Positions 8,223 to 16,176 of a stretch of 64,000 nucleotides of DNA are shown here, piece after piece. Within the stretch, counting starts at the first letter, position 1. Every line of letters starts with the position of its first letter. The DNA comes from an uncultured Clostridia bacterium (GTDB taxonomy: Bacteria > Bacillota > Clostridia > Christensenellales > Aristaeellaceae). The stretch is taken from positions 226,112 through 290,111 of the forward strand of contig CAKURR010000002.1 of NCBI GenBank assembly GCA_934675735.1. Direction: 5' to 3'. Below the pieces are notes generated by a model, which made no database searches, was not told the DNA's origin, and was given only the letters and a program-made list of their open reading frames with translations. Made by a program: the position numbers and the translations under genes.

Positions 8223-8741
8223 TCAGGGCGTATTGCATTTTGTCTTGCATTTTGATAGGGTCAGCCGCCCCACATCTGCGCCCTCCAGCGCCAGCAGGCG
8301 GATTTTTTTGTCGATGCCGCCTGCATAGCCCGTCAGGCTGCCGTTTGCGCCCACCACGCGGTGGCACGGCACGATAATCGAAATCGGGTTATGCCCGACC
8401 GCGCCGCCGACGGCCTGCGCGCTCATACCCTTGCCCAGCAGCGCGCCGTATGTCGCCGTCTGCCCATAGGGAATATCGAGCAGGCGCTTCCACACGCGCT
8501 GTCTGAAATCCGAACCGACAAGGTGCAGCGGCGGCGTGAAATTCGGCTGTCCGCCCGCAAAATAGATATCCAGCCATCGCGCCGCTTCATCCAGAATCGG
8601 CGTGCTTTTTTCTTCGCTCGCTTCCGGCAGATTCGCCGCGAAATACTTCGCGCCGTCAAACCAAAGTCCCGTCAGCCCCTGCTCGTCCGCGGCGAGCAGG
8701 ATGCCGCCGAGGGGCGAGGCGTAACGCCGAGTGAACGTCAT
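8223..8741 (-). CDS. ogt: Methylated-DNA--protein-cysteine S-methyltransferase
   Basis: A 172-aa protein starting at ATG 8741 with GAGGAGG upstream. The suicide active site PCHRVVG holds the acceptor cysteine at about residue 121. It is preceded by the helix-turn-helix segment IPYGQTATYGALLG and by AVGGAVGHNPISIIV. The protein transfers O6-methyl from guanine to itself, directly reversing alkylation damage. It is encoded downstream of the TRIC-type gene on the same strand, but a terminator lies between them, so it is probably a separate unit. Family assignment is secure. Confidence 0.95.
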   Translation of the reverse strand: MTFTRRYASPLGGILLAADEQGLTGLWFDGAKYFAANLPEASEEKSTPILDEAARWLDIYFAGGQPNFTPPLHLVGSDFRQRVWKRLLDIPYGQTATYGALLGKGMSAQAVGGAVGHNPISIIVPCHRVVGANGSLTGYAGGIDKKIRLLALEGADVGRLTLSKCKTKCNTP

Positions 8742-8819
8742 TTCCGCGCTTCCTCCTCTTGCCTTCGTTTTGTTTGAATGCGACGATTTTATCATAAAAA
8801 TCCGTTTTGAGTCAAAAAA

Positions 8820-8848
8820 GCCATCCCTTTCTTCCCGAAAAGGATGGC
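8820..8848 (-). terminator. Intrinsic terminator after TRIC-type gene
   Basis: On the minus strand GCCATCC and GGATGGC pair across a 14-base loop and are followed by TTTTTT. It closes the TRIC-type gene. Confidence 0.8.
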
Positions 8849-8853
8849 TCGAT

Positions 8854-9501
8854 TCATTCCAGCGCCTTGGGCAGATTCCACTTGAACACCGTCGCCAGGA
8901 TGCGCACCGCCGTAGTGATGAGCATGCCCATCCCATAGGCCGCGACCTCGCCCAGCCCCGCGCGCAGCAGCAGCGCATAGCCCAGCGCGCCGAGAATCGC
9001 CGCGACGGCGTACACGCGCTTTTTGAGCACAAACGGCATTTCGCGCAGCAGCACGTCGCGAATCATGCCGCCGCCGATGGCAGTCGTCGTGCCCAGAAAG
9101 GTGGTCAAAAACATGTTGTCGGCGAAGCCCGCCTCCATGCCGATGCGCGCGCCGGAGACGGCGAACACGCCCAGGCCGATAGCGTCGAACACGTTGTTAA
9201 TCTGCTCAATCATCTTCTCGCGGGCGACATAGCGCTCCTTGAAGATTCGCGCGATGACGAACACGATCGTCGCGCACAGGCAGGCGAGCAGCACATAATG
9301 AAAATTGGTGAACATGCGCGGCGGAAAATAACCGATGAGCATATCGCGCAGCGTGCCGCCGCCCAGCGCGGTGAACACGGCCATCAGCAGCACGCCGAAG
9401 ATATCCGTGCCCTTATCCACGGCGACCATCGCGCCGGACACGGCAAAGGCTGCCGTTCCGACAGCCTCGCAGATACTGAAAATTCCGTTGATATCGGTCA
9501 T
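8854..9501 (-). CDS. TRIC cation channel / YicG-type membrane protein (UPF0126)
   Basis: A 215-aa protein with GGAGC before ATG 9501. It has seven hydrophobic segments arranged as two repeats, each with the UPF0126/TRIC signature: FALGGGTLRDMLIG-like (TALGGGTLRDMLIGYFP, about residues 45-61) and TAIGGGMIRDVLLREMP (about 140-156). Bacterial homologues form trimeric monovalent cation channels; a glycine-transporter role has also been suggested for YicG. Repeat element E2 lies directly upstream. Confidence 0.9.
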   Translation of the reverse strand: MTDINGIFSICEAVGTAAFAVSGAMVAVDKGTDIFGVLLMAVFTALGGGTLRDMLIGYFPPRMFTNFHYVLLACLCATIVFVIARIFKERYVAREKMIEQINNVFDAIGLGVFAVSGARIGMEAGFADNMFLTTFLGTTTAIGGGMIRDVLLREMPFVLKKRVYAVAAILGALGYALLLRAGLGEVAAYGMGMLITTAVRILATVFKWNLPKALE

Positions 9502-9511
9502 ATTGCTCCTT

Positions 9512-9600
9512 CGGGGAACGTTTGGGACGCTGTCCCAAACCCTGCCGGAAACCTGAGGTTTCCGGACCTTCCCCCCCCATCTGTATCGCTCCGCGATACA
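9512..9600 (-). repeat. Modular hairpin repeat E2 (minus orientation)
   Basis: Hairpin C is GTTTGGGAC/GTCCCAAAC (9520-9540), B is CCGGAAACC/GGTTTCCGG (9545-9565), and A is TGTATCGC/GCGATACA (9582-9600). The C end, with GAACG, faces the start of the TRIC-type gene 10 bp away. Confidence 0.8.
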
Positions 9601-9615
9601 TAAAATTTATTCAAA

Positions 9616-10959
9616 CTATCTCTGCTTCAAAACCGCTTTTACGGCTTCCTCCGCGTTTTCGCCCAGCAGCGTGCGCCGCCTGGCTTCGCCGAGGGCTTTG
9701 GCCATCTCCGGCCCGGGCTTCATGCCGCCTATAAGCAGCATATCGCCGCTCGGCATGCCGCGTGCAACCGTCTCTTCATAGGTCTTGACGCGCCCGAGCA
9801 AAAACGCTTCTTCATTGGGCGCGTCGCCGTCCGCCGTGCCCTTGCCCATCGTGTCGCAGGCCGCCAGCAGAGCGAGGTCGTGGGGGCAGACGGATTCGTC
9901 AAATAGCAGGTTGGTTCGGCCCGCTTCCACCTGCCCGTAATGGCAGACATGCGCACGCATGTGCAGACGGCACATGTTTTCGCAATACGCAATCGTCTCT
10001 TTCGGCACGCCGAGCCGCCCGAGCATGGCGCGCGTCAGCGGCACGCCCGTGTTTTCGTGGCCGTAGGTATGCCATTCGCCGTCTTCGCCCCGTGTCGTGG
10101 AGACGGCCTTGCCCAAATCGTGGGTCAGCGCCGCATAGACAAAGGCGTCGGGTTTCTGCGCCTGCTCCTTCTTCTGCGCGGCGGCGCGGAGCACCAGCAT
10201 GCTGTGCACATACGCGTCGCCCTCGGGATGATAGCGCGGGGGCTGGGGCACGTCGATGAGCGCCGCCAGCTCGCCAAACCACAGCTCGAGCGCGCCCGCC
10301 TGACGGAGCACGTCGAAAAACACGTTCGGCGCGCCGCTTTCCATCGCCTTTTTCATTTCGCCCAGCACGCGTGCGGGCGACAGGCCGTCCGTTTGCATGG
10401 CGCGCATCTTTTCAAGCGTCACTTCGTCCGGCGCAAGGCCGAACCGCGCGGCAAACTGCGCGCCGCGCAGCACGCGCAGCGGGTCATCGCAAAAGCCCGC
10501 GCTCGGCACGGCGCGCAGCACGCCCCGCCGCAAATCCGCCTCGCCGCCGAAAGGATCGACAATTTCGTCGGTCAGCGCATCCCTCATCATCGCGTTGACG
10601 GTGAAATCCCGCCTGGCGGCCGCCTGTTCAAAAGAGAGCGTCGGGTCGGGCGTCACGTCAAAATCGCCGTGCTTCGGGCCGATTCGTCTTTCCCGCCGCG
10701 GCACGGCCAAATCGATGCCCGCATCCCTGAGCGTGAAAACGCCGAACCGCGCGCCGCTTTCGTCCACCTCGCCGAACTGCGCCGCCAGCGCGTGCAGCGC
10801 TTCGGGCGCAAGGCCGTAGACCTCGCAGTCGATATCCGCGCTGTCCCGCCCGAGCAGCGCGTCGCGCACGCAGCCGCCGACCAGCATTGCGCGGCCGCCC
10901 ATCATCTTGGCCCGCTGTGCGATTGCCCGAATCGTTTCCCGTTGAACCTCTTTTGTCAT
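9616..10959 (-). CDS. CCA tRNA nucleotidyltransferase / poly(A) polymerase family, with HD domain
   Basis: A 447-aa protein starting at ATG 10959 (GAGAGG upstream). The N-terminal nucleotidyltransferase has AMLVGGCVRDALLGR with the catalytic acids in DSADIDCEVYG. It is followed by the RRDFTVNAMM nucleotide-recognition segment and FCDDPLRVLRGAQFAARF. A C-terminal HD domain contains HSMLVLRA and ALTHDLGKA. It should add or repair the 3' CCA end of tRNA. Whether it adds both C and A, or only one, cannot be told from sequence. It is the last gene of a tight six-gene minus-strand operon. Confidence 0.92.
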   Translation of the reverse strand: MTKEVQRETIRAIAQRAKMMGGRAMLVGGCVRDALLGRDSADIDCEVYGLAPEALHALAAQFGEVDESGARFGVFTLRDAGIDLAVPRRERRIGPKHGDFDVTPDPTLSFEQAAARRDFTVNAMMRDALTDEIVDPFGGEADLRRGVLRAVPSAGFCDDPLRVLRGAQFAARFGLAPDEVTLEKMRAMQTDGLSPARVLGEMKKAMESGAPNVFFDVLRQAGALELWFGELAALIDVPQPPRYHPEGDAYVHSMLVLRAAAQKKEQAQKPDAFVYAALTHDLGKAVSTTRGEDGEWHTYGHENTGVPLTRAMLGRLGVPKETIAYCENMCRLHMRAHVCHYGQVEAGRTNLLFDESVCPHDLALLAACDTMGKGTADGDAPNEEAFLLGRVKTYEETVARGMPSGDMLLIGGMKPGPEMAKALGEARRRTLLGENAEEAVKAVLKQR

Positions 10960-10972
10960 ACATGCCTCTCCG

Positions 10973-11194
10973 TCATTCCAGCGCGCCCTGATCCCCCCGC
11001 GCATACGCGGCGGTGAGCACATCCTCCAGCCGAATGTGAACGGGCTTTTTTCGGCCGGAAAGCAGCGCGTCAAACCCGTCCCCGCCGATGGCCGTCACGC
11101 GCAGATTGACCTTTTTCATCTGCCCCTCTGTCAGCAGGACGACGCAGATTTTGCAATTCCGCTCCAGCGAATACTTCAAAAACCGTTCCGTCAC
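10973..11194 (-). CDS. Conserved-looking 73-aa protein of unknown function
   Basis: Its ATG overlaps the stop of the upstream 641-aa membrane protein gene by four bases (ATGA), and it ends 13 bp before the nucleotidyltransferase. Such coupling argues for a real gene. It is predicted soluble and mixed alpha/beta: an N-terminal basic helix (TERFLKYSLERN), a strand-rich middle (KICVVLL, VNLRVTAIGG), and SGRKKPVHIRLEDVLTAAY. The strand pattern resembles a WYL or Sm-like small barrel, but I do not recognise a family. Confidence 0.75.
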   Translation of the reverse strand: MTERFLKYSLERNCKICVVLLTEGQMKKVNLRVTAIGGDGFDALLSGRKKPVHIRLEDVLTAAYARGDQGALE

Positions 11195-13116
11195 GGCGTC
11201 TCTCCCCGGCCCGCGTCGTAAATGCGCACGTCGTCGTTTTCGTAAACCAGCGCATACGCCTCGTCCAGCGCGTCCAAATCCACGTCAAATTCCGCGCGCT
11301 CGTAATCGCTCACGTAGATGTAGCGCACGTCGTAATCCGCCAAAACGTCGGCGTTTTCCCGCGGGTTTTCATAAAAGCGCTTGCAGTCCTCCGACTGCTT
11401 GCCGTAATCCAGCCCGTGGAAGAACACATACAAATCGCTGCCGCAGACAATCTGCCGCCCCGCCAGCGAGCAGACGGGATTGATGTGCTGCTGGCCTGTC
11501 AGAAACACGTCGTCGCGGTCGGTGTTTTCGCGAATCCAGCCGCCCGCCGCCACCGCGTTGGCGGAGAAGAGCTGATAGCCCGAAACCGCCTCGCGCCCCA
11601 GCGACAGCGCGCCCGAAAGCACGCTTGCGCACAAAAACAGCCCGCACAGCAGCGCGCGCCCCGGCAGGCCCGCCATCCGCTGCATGAGCATCGAGCCGTA
11701 ATCCGCCGCAAGAATCATCGCGAACATGAACCAGATGTAAAACAGCTTGTTGTTGTCGTATTCGTTCGGCTGGAAGAGAATCAGCTCGGCCACGACGTAG
11801 ATCGCCGTCATGCCCAGCACGATATCCAGATACCCCCGTTTGCGGGCGCACAGGCATGCGCAGACGGCGAGGATGAACGGCAATCCCGCGTTCTTCACCC
11901 AGAACCAGAAATAAAAATCCTTAAACCCGCGCCCACCGCTGTTGTTGACCCAGTTGAACTGGAAGCGCAGCGAGCCCCCCTCCAGCGTCTGCTTGACGGC
12001 GTTGCCCAGCAGCTGCGGCAGGGCCAGCGCCAGCACCACGCCCAGATACAGCCCCGCGCGCAGGAGAATGCCGCGCTGCTCTTCCTTTCGCTCGATGAGA
12101 TTGCCGAGCAGATAGCCGCCCGAAAACAGCCCGAGCGCCAGAAACGTGTGCGTATGCACGAGCGGCAGGGCGGCCGCCCACAGCGCCAGCAGCGCCGTCT
12201 GCCGATACGATTTCGCCCGCACGGAGGAAATCAGCAGATACAGCGCCGGAAGGCCCATCGCCCAGCCGCCCAGCAGCGCGCGCTGGGGAATCATCAAATC
12301 CGCAATGACGTTGGAAAAGCGCAGATTGAGGTCGGGCTGATTGGCGGGCGTTTTGTAATAGCCGGTGAAAATCTCCCGAATGCGGGCGAAGTTATCCGTA
12401 AACGCCAAATCAAAGTCATACAGAAAGCCGAGGCCGCCGTTCAAAAAGAACAGCAGCGCCGCCACGGCGACCGCCTTGTGCCGCCCGCCGAGAATCTGCC
12501 GCGCCAGCAGCATATACCCCGCGTAGGTCAGCGCCATCAGCAGCGTGCCGGGCACGACGAGCGACAGGTTCAGCGGCATGCCGAGCATGTAAAACGTGGT
12601 GCTCAGCGCGTCGGTCAGATACGGATAGGAAAGCGCCGTGCCCACCAGCAAGTTGTAGCTCGGCGGGAAGCTCATATTTTCCAGCGACGTGATGAACGCC
12701 AGATGCATGCACAAATCGCCGTAGGTCGATTGGCCGCACCAGAGCGAACCATCCGACGCGGGCATGATGCAGTGGGTGTATTGCAGATACGCCGAGAGCG
12801 CGGTCAGCGGCAGGCCCACGGCGGCCATCACGGCCAGCTGCCGCCTGTCCGTCTCCCGCATGGCGGCGAGGGGCACTTTCTCCCGCGCGACATAGCAGAG
12901 CGCCGCCAGCGCCACAGCGGCAGCAGCAGCCGCGATGTGCGCCGCGACGGTGAAGCCAAACAGGTTGGCGCGCAACGCCGGAAGGCCCATTTCCATCAGT
13001 ATGCCCAGCGATACGCCCAGCCACGCCCGCACGAGCGGGCTTTTTTTCGGCATCAGCCAGCGAATCATCTGCACACCGAGGCCGCAGAACAGAAGGGTAT
13101 AAGCGATTGCGATCAT
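11191..13116 (-). CDS. Large polytopic membrane protein, glycosyltransferase-like
   Basis: A 641-aa protein (ATG 13116, GTGAGGA upstream) with about 13-15 transmembrane segments and a soluble C-terminal tail of about 110 residues. An extracytoplasmic loop with THCIMPASDGSLWCGQ and repeated Phe/Tyr/Asn loops recalls GT-C-fold membrane glycosyltransferases. I cannot find a definite catalytic DxD or EED motif. It is encoded in the CvpA/DUF5711 operon and coupled to the 73-aa gene. It may act on a lipid-linked substrate at the cell surface; this is inference from topology. Confidence 0.7.
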   Translation of the reverse strand: MIAIAYTLLFCGLGVQMIRWLMPKKSPLVRAWLGVSLGILMEMGLPALRANLFGFTVAAHIAAAAAAVALAALCYVAREKVPLAAMRETDRRQLAVMAAVGLPLTALSAYLQYTHCIMPASDGSLWCGQSTYGDLCMHLAFITSLENMSFPPSYNLLVGTALSYPYLTDALSTTFYMLGMPLNLSLVVPGTLLMALTYAGYMLLARQILGGRHKAVAVAALLFFLNGGLGFLYDFDLAFTDNFARIREIFTGYYKTPANQPDLNLRFSNVIADLMIPQRALLGGWAMGLPALYLLISSVRAKSYRQTALLALWAAALPLVHTHTFLALGLFSGGYLLGNLIERKEEQRGILLRAGLYLGVVLALALPQLLGNAVKQTLEGGSLRFQFNWVNNSGGRGFKDFYFWFWVKNAGLPFILAVCACLCARKRGYLDIVLGMTAIYVVAELILFQPNEYDNNKLFYIWFMFAMILAADYGSMLMQRMAGLPGRALLCGLFLCASVLSGALSLGREAVSGYQLFSANAVAAGGWIRENTDRDDVFLTGQQHINPVCSLAGRQIVCGSDLYVFFHGLDYGKQSEDCKRFYENPRENADVLADYDVRYIYVSDYERAEFDVDLDALDEAYALVYENDDVRIYDAGRGETP

Positions 13117-13123
13117 GTGTTCC

Positions 13124-13648
13124 TCACTGTACCTGTTTGGTGGAATCGTCGATGATGACTGTGAAGCCCGCCTGTCTGCGCCGGCGGTGGCCCCCCGTCG
13201 TCTCCGGCGGCTTGGGCGCGGGCTTGACGGCGGGCACGCGGCGCGTCTGCCCCAGCGCGTCGGCAAAGATTTCGTCCGACGCGGGCTCGGTCTGCCGCTG
13301 CGCGTCCCGCTGCATCGCCACCAGGTCATCGACGGCCTGACGGCGGCGCTGCTTTTCGCTCTTCTCCTCGCGCATCTGCCGCGCGGCGGCCTCCGTGCAG
13401 ATAGCCTGACCGACCAGCTGCAAATACACCTGCCGCGCGCGGAAGGCCAGCAGCGCATCCAGCGCCACGGCCGCCGCAATCAGCAGCGGCACGGCGGGCA
13501 GCCAGCGCATGCCGAAATACACCGCCAGCGCGACCAGCGCCAGCGTGCAGGCCGCGCCGAGCAGCAGATACACCGTCCGCGACTTTTTCGCGTTCTGCCG
13601 AAGCGCGACGGCCGTCTTGTTGGTCAGGCGAATCGCTTTGCTTTCCAT
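13124..13648 (-). CDS. Two-helix membrane protein of unknown function
   Basis: A 174-aa protein: a basic N-terminus (KAIRLTNKTAVALRQNAKKSR), two adjacent transmembrane helices (about 25-45 and 50-68), then a long charged Gln/Arg-rich cytoplasmic segment, probably helical, and a Pro/Arg tail. It lies 12 bp after cvpA and 7 bp before the 641-aa membrane protein gene. It is not recognised; the operon suggests an envelope role. Confidence 0.75.
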   Translation of the reverse strand: MESKAIRLTNKTAVALRQNAKKSRTVYLLLGAACTLALVALAVYFGMRWLPAVPLLIAAAVALDALLAFRARQVYLQLVGQAICTEAAARQMREEKSEKQRRRQAVDDLVAMQRDAQRQTEPASDEIFADALGQTRRVPAVKPAPKPPETTGGHRRRRQAGFTVIIDDSTKQVQ

Positions 13649-13660
13649 AAGCTGCCTCCG

Positions 13661-14347
13661 TTACGCGCCGAGGATGGAGAGAATGAGCTGGCTGTCAAAC
13701 AGCGGGGCGAGCTGCGAGGCGGCGAACACATCCGTCACCTGCTGCACGGGCACGACCGCCTGAATAATCGGCACAAGCGCAAAGAAAATCATCAGCAGCA
13801 TCCAGCCGCGCGCCAGCCCGAACACGCCGCCCATCAGCGCATCCAGATGGCGCAGCACGGGCAGCTCGAACACGTAGCAGACGAGGTGAATCACGAACGC
13901 CGCAACGATGTAGCACACCAGAAAGCAGATGAGAAAGCTGAGAATCGACAGCGACACGTTGACGATCGTCTGGCTGAGCAGGGTGGACATCGTGGTCGAG
14001 CCGGAGGCGGTGTTCACCGCGTTCACAAATGCCGCCTGAAACTGCTCCGGCAGCTGCGCGCCGCTGATAATCTGGGCGACGGCGCTCTGATTGGCCTGCG
14101 ACACGGTGAGCAGCGACAGATCGAGGTCTTTGATGCGGCTGCCCGCATCGGTGTAATACATCAGCGTATTGACCAGCGTTTCGTTGCCCTGCAGCCACGC
14201 TGCCAGCGAGGGGCTGAGGGCGAAGGCCGCCGCGACCGCGCCGATGAGCGCCGCCACGCTGAGCACGCCGCTGATGAAGCCGCGGTACATGCCAAAAATC
14301 ACGCTGACGGCCAGCACCGCCAGAATCACGATATCGATGATATTCAT
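13661..14347 (-). CDS. cvpA: CvpA family membrane protein
   Basis: A 228-aa protein beginning MNIIDIVILAVLAVSVIFGM followed by YRGFISGVLSVAALIGAV. This is the typical CvpA opening of a helix, a Y/K-RGF turn, and a second helix. Two more helices lie at about 145-200 with LARGWMLLM. CvpA proteins are widespread inner-membrane proteins linked to colicin V production and envelope homeostasis in Gram-negative bacteria; their role in Bacillota is unclear. An insertion of about 50 residues between helices 2 and 3 is longer than in short homologues. Second gene of the operon. Confidence 0.88.
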   Translation of the reverse strand: MNIIDIVILAVLAVSVIFGMYRGFISGVLSVAALIGAVAAAFALSPSLAAWLQGNETLVNTLMYYTDAGSRIKDLDLSLLTVSQANQSAVAQIISGAQLPEQFQAAFVNAVNTASGSTTMSTLLSQTIVNVSLSILSFLICFLVCYIVAAFVIHLVCYVFELPVLRHLDALMGGVFGLARGWMLLMIFFALVPIIQAVVPVQQVTDVFAASQLAPLFDSQLILSILGA

Positions 14348-14359
14348 GTCTTTCCTCCC

Positions 14360-15565
14360 TTACGTCGGCAGTTCGACGACGTAGATTTCCGAGCCGGAGG
14401 CCACCACCGCGCGGTTGTCGTTCATCATGCCGAGCACGGCGGTGACGGTGATGGGCATGGCGTAGGTGCGGAACGTGGTATCCCCGAAGCTGCACGCATA
14501 GACGGCGTTGGCCGAGAAGCCGTAGACCGATTTCGTGCCCAACTTGGCGGCGATGCACGCGCTGGGCAGGTGAATCACGCGGTCGATATTGCCGTACATC
14601 AGCCGCACGTTGGCGATGCTGATGCCTTCATTCTGTTCCTGCGCGGGCACGAGCAGCTGATAGAGCACGTTGCCGCTCTGGCTGACGTCCTCGACGGTAT
14701 AGCCGTAGATGAGCGTCGGGTTGCTCGCCTCCAGCGCGCGATAGCTGTAATGCAGAATCTGGCGGGTGGTGACGACGTTGAGCGTGCCGTTTTCGTCATA
14801 AATCGAGTAGGCGATATGCTCGCCGATGGAGCTTTTGCCGGTGGAGAGCTTACCGGGCTGGAAGGTTTGCAGCTCGGTGGAGAGCACGGTGCCGGTGGTA
14901 TTCAGCCCGAGCACCCACATCAGCTCAATCGGCTGGGCGTTGGAGGTGGTGGAGGCCATGAAGAAGCCGATATCCAGCAGCGTCTGATCGGAGACGGTGA
15001 TGTTATCGACGATTTGGCCGCTGCTGTTGATGACGGTGACCACGCCGTTATCGGCGTCGCCGACGAACACGGCGACATACTCGTCGCCCGCGCTGGCGAA
15101 CTGAATGGTATCGCTCATCTTATTGTTATAGATGAGCCGGCCCCTGTTATTGAGGATATACAAATCGTTGCCGGACCATGCGACGATGCGCTTTTCGGTC
15201 GCGTCATAATCGGCGTTGGTGCCGATTTGATAGCTCCACTCATTGCCGCCGGTTGCGGCGACGCAGTGCAGCGTTGTGCCGTCATAAAAGATGACGCTGT
15301 CGCCGAAGGGGGAGACATTTTGGCTGAGCGTCGCGCCGATGCGCGTCACGCGGCCGATGCCGTCCCGAGTCGAGCCTGTCAGCGCGTAAACGACGCACAC
15401 GGCGAGCAGCGCGACGAGCGCAGCCGCGAGAATGACGGTTCGGATTTTCCCCTGCACCGATTTTTTCTTTTTATTTTTCTTCTTTTTCTCGTCATTCATC
15501 CCATAGGCGTTAAACGTGGCGTTTGCGCCCGTGAGATAGGTGACGCGCCTATTTTTGCGATCCAT
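14360..15565 (-). CDS. DUF5711-like membrane-anchored beta-propeller protein
   Basis: A 401-aa protein. The N-terminus is cytoplasmic and very Lys-rich (NDEKKKKNKKKKSVQGK). One transmembrane helix at about 43-62 is followed by an extracytoplasmic beta-rich region of about 340 residues with WD/PQQ-like repeats (FYDGTTLHCVAATGGNEWSY, LYILNNRGRLIYNN, VVTVINSSGQIVDN). The same arrangement occurs in DUF5711 proteins that neighbour cvpA in Clostridia. First gene of the operon; repeat element E3 separates it from the DnaA-box region. The function is unknown; a surface scaffold is plausible. Confidence 0.8.
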   Translation of the reverse strand: MDRKNRRVTYLTGANATFNAYGMNDEKKKKNKKKKSVQGKIRTVILAAALVALLAVCVVYALTGSTRDGIGRVTRIGATLSQNVSPFGDSVIFYDGTTLHCVAATGGNEWSYQIGTNADYDATEKRIVAWSGNDLYILNNRGRLIYNNKMSDTIQFASAGDEYVAVFVGDADNGVVTVINSSGQIVDNITVSDQTLLDIGFFMASTTSNAQPIELMWVLGLNTTGTVLSTELQTFQPGKLSTGKSSIGEHIAYSIYDENGTLNVVTTRQILHYSYRALEASNPTLIYGYTVEDVSQSGNVLYQLLVPAQEQNEGISIANVRLMYGNIDRVIHLPSACIAAKLGTKSVYGFSANAVYACSFGDTTFRTYAMPITVTAVLGMMNDNRAVVASGSEIYVVELPT

Positions 15566-15587
15566 GTCAGCATCCTTTCGCTTTAGA

Positions 15588-15660
15588 GGGACGTTTTGGG
15601 CTGCCGCCCAAACCTGCCTGAGGGATATTATCCCTCAGACTCCCTTCTTCGCTTCGCGCT
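15588..15660 (-). repeat. Modular hairpin repeat E3 (minus orientation, variant B hairpin)
   Basis: Hairpin C is TTTGGGC/GCCCAAA (15595-15612). Hairpin B is of the second type, CTGAGGGATATTATCCCTCAG (15618-15638). The C end faces the DUF5711-like gene start. Confidence 0.7.
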
Positions 15661-15681
15661 TACAGCTCGATTCTTTTTATC

Positions 15682-15714
15682 CTGCCCATTTATCGCAATG
15701 CGATAAATGGGCAG
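15682..15714. repeat. Long hairpin with 15-bp arms
   Basis: CTGCCCATTTATCGC and GCGATAAATGGGCAG pair perfectly around an AAT loop. The inner part matches hairpin A (TTTATCGC/GCGATAAA) of the modular repeat family. About 65 bp without other structure separates it from E4. Confidence 0.7.
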
Positions 15715-15779
15715 AGTGGGAAGTTCAAAAAATTCATCCATTCCATCTTCAAATTCGTGCTTATTGCTCATCATTTCCC

Positions 15780-15870
15780 GTTTATCGCGATGCGATAAAC
15801 GAATAAAGCGGGAAATCCAAGAACCTCAGGTTCTTGGCAGGGTTTGGGACAGCGTCCCAACGTACCTCCC
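15780..15870 (+). repeat. Modular hairpin repeat E4 (plus orientation)
   Basis: Hairpin A is GTTTATCGC/GCGATAAAC (15780-15800), B is CCAAGAACC/GGTTCTTGG (15817-15837), and C is TTGGGAC/GTCCCAA (15844-15860). The C end points toward the DnaA-box cluster and recF 3' end. Confidence 0.8.
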
Positions 15871-16050
15871 CCCTCGTCTCCTTTCCTCCCAAAAGCGGCT
15901 TTTCCACTTTTGGAGAACCCACAGCTTCGGACGCGCTTTCTTTTTGGGGAGCTGTGGCCCCAAAAGCCAAAACCCAAAAGACTTTTGGCGGTTTTGGGGA
16001 GTCCCCGACACGTCGCACGGTTTTGGGGTTGTCAGCGGCTTCTCCGTCGG

Positions 16051-16114
16051 TTGTCCACAGGCTTTTCCACACTTCTGTGGATATTGTGGATAATTTGTGG
16101 ACGAGTGTGGATAA
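16051..16114 (+). other. DnaA-box cluster downstream of recF (possible origin segment)
   Basis: Within 64 bp there are TTGTCCACA (16051), TTTTCCACA (16063), TGTGGATAT (16076), TGTGGATAA (16085), TGTGGACGA (16096) and TGTGGATAA (16106). Two are perfect boxes in the same orientation, 21 bp apart. The cluster lies in the 611-bp gap between recF and the DUF5711-like gene. It is a candidate part of oriC or a DnaA-titrating site. Confidence 0.6.
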
Positions 16115-16176
16115 CTCGGGGATAAGTCCGTTTTTTCCTGTTTCTGCACACTTTTTCGCTTTTCCCCAAAAGTCGC

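Noticed and set aside
13115..15586. Plus-strand open frame of 823 codons across the CvpA/DUF5711 operon
   Set aside because: It is antisense to four coupled genes and its product is His/Arg/Gln-rich low-complexity sequence typical of GC-rich shadow frames.
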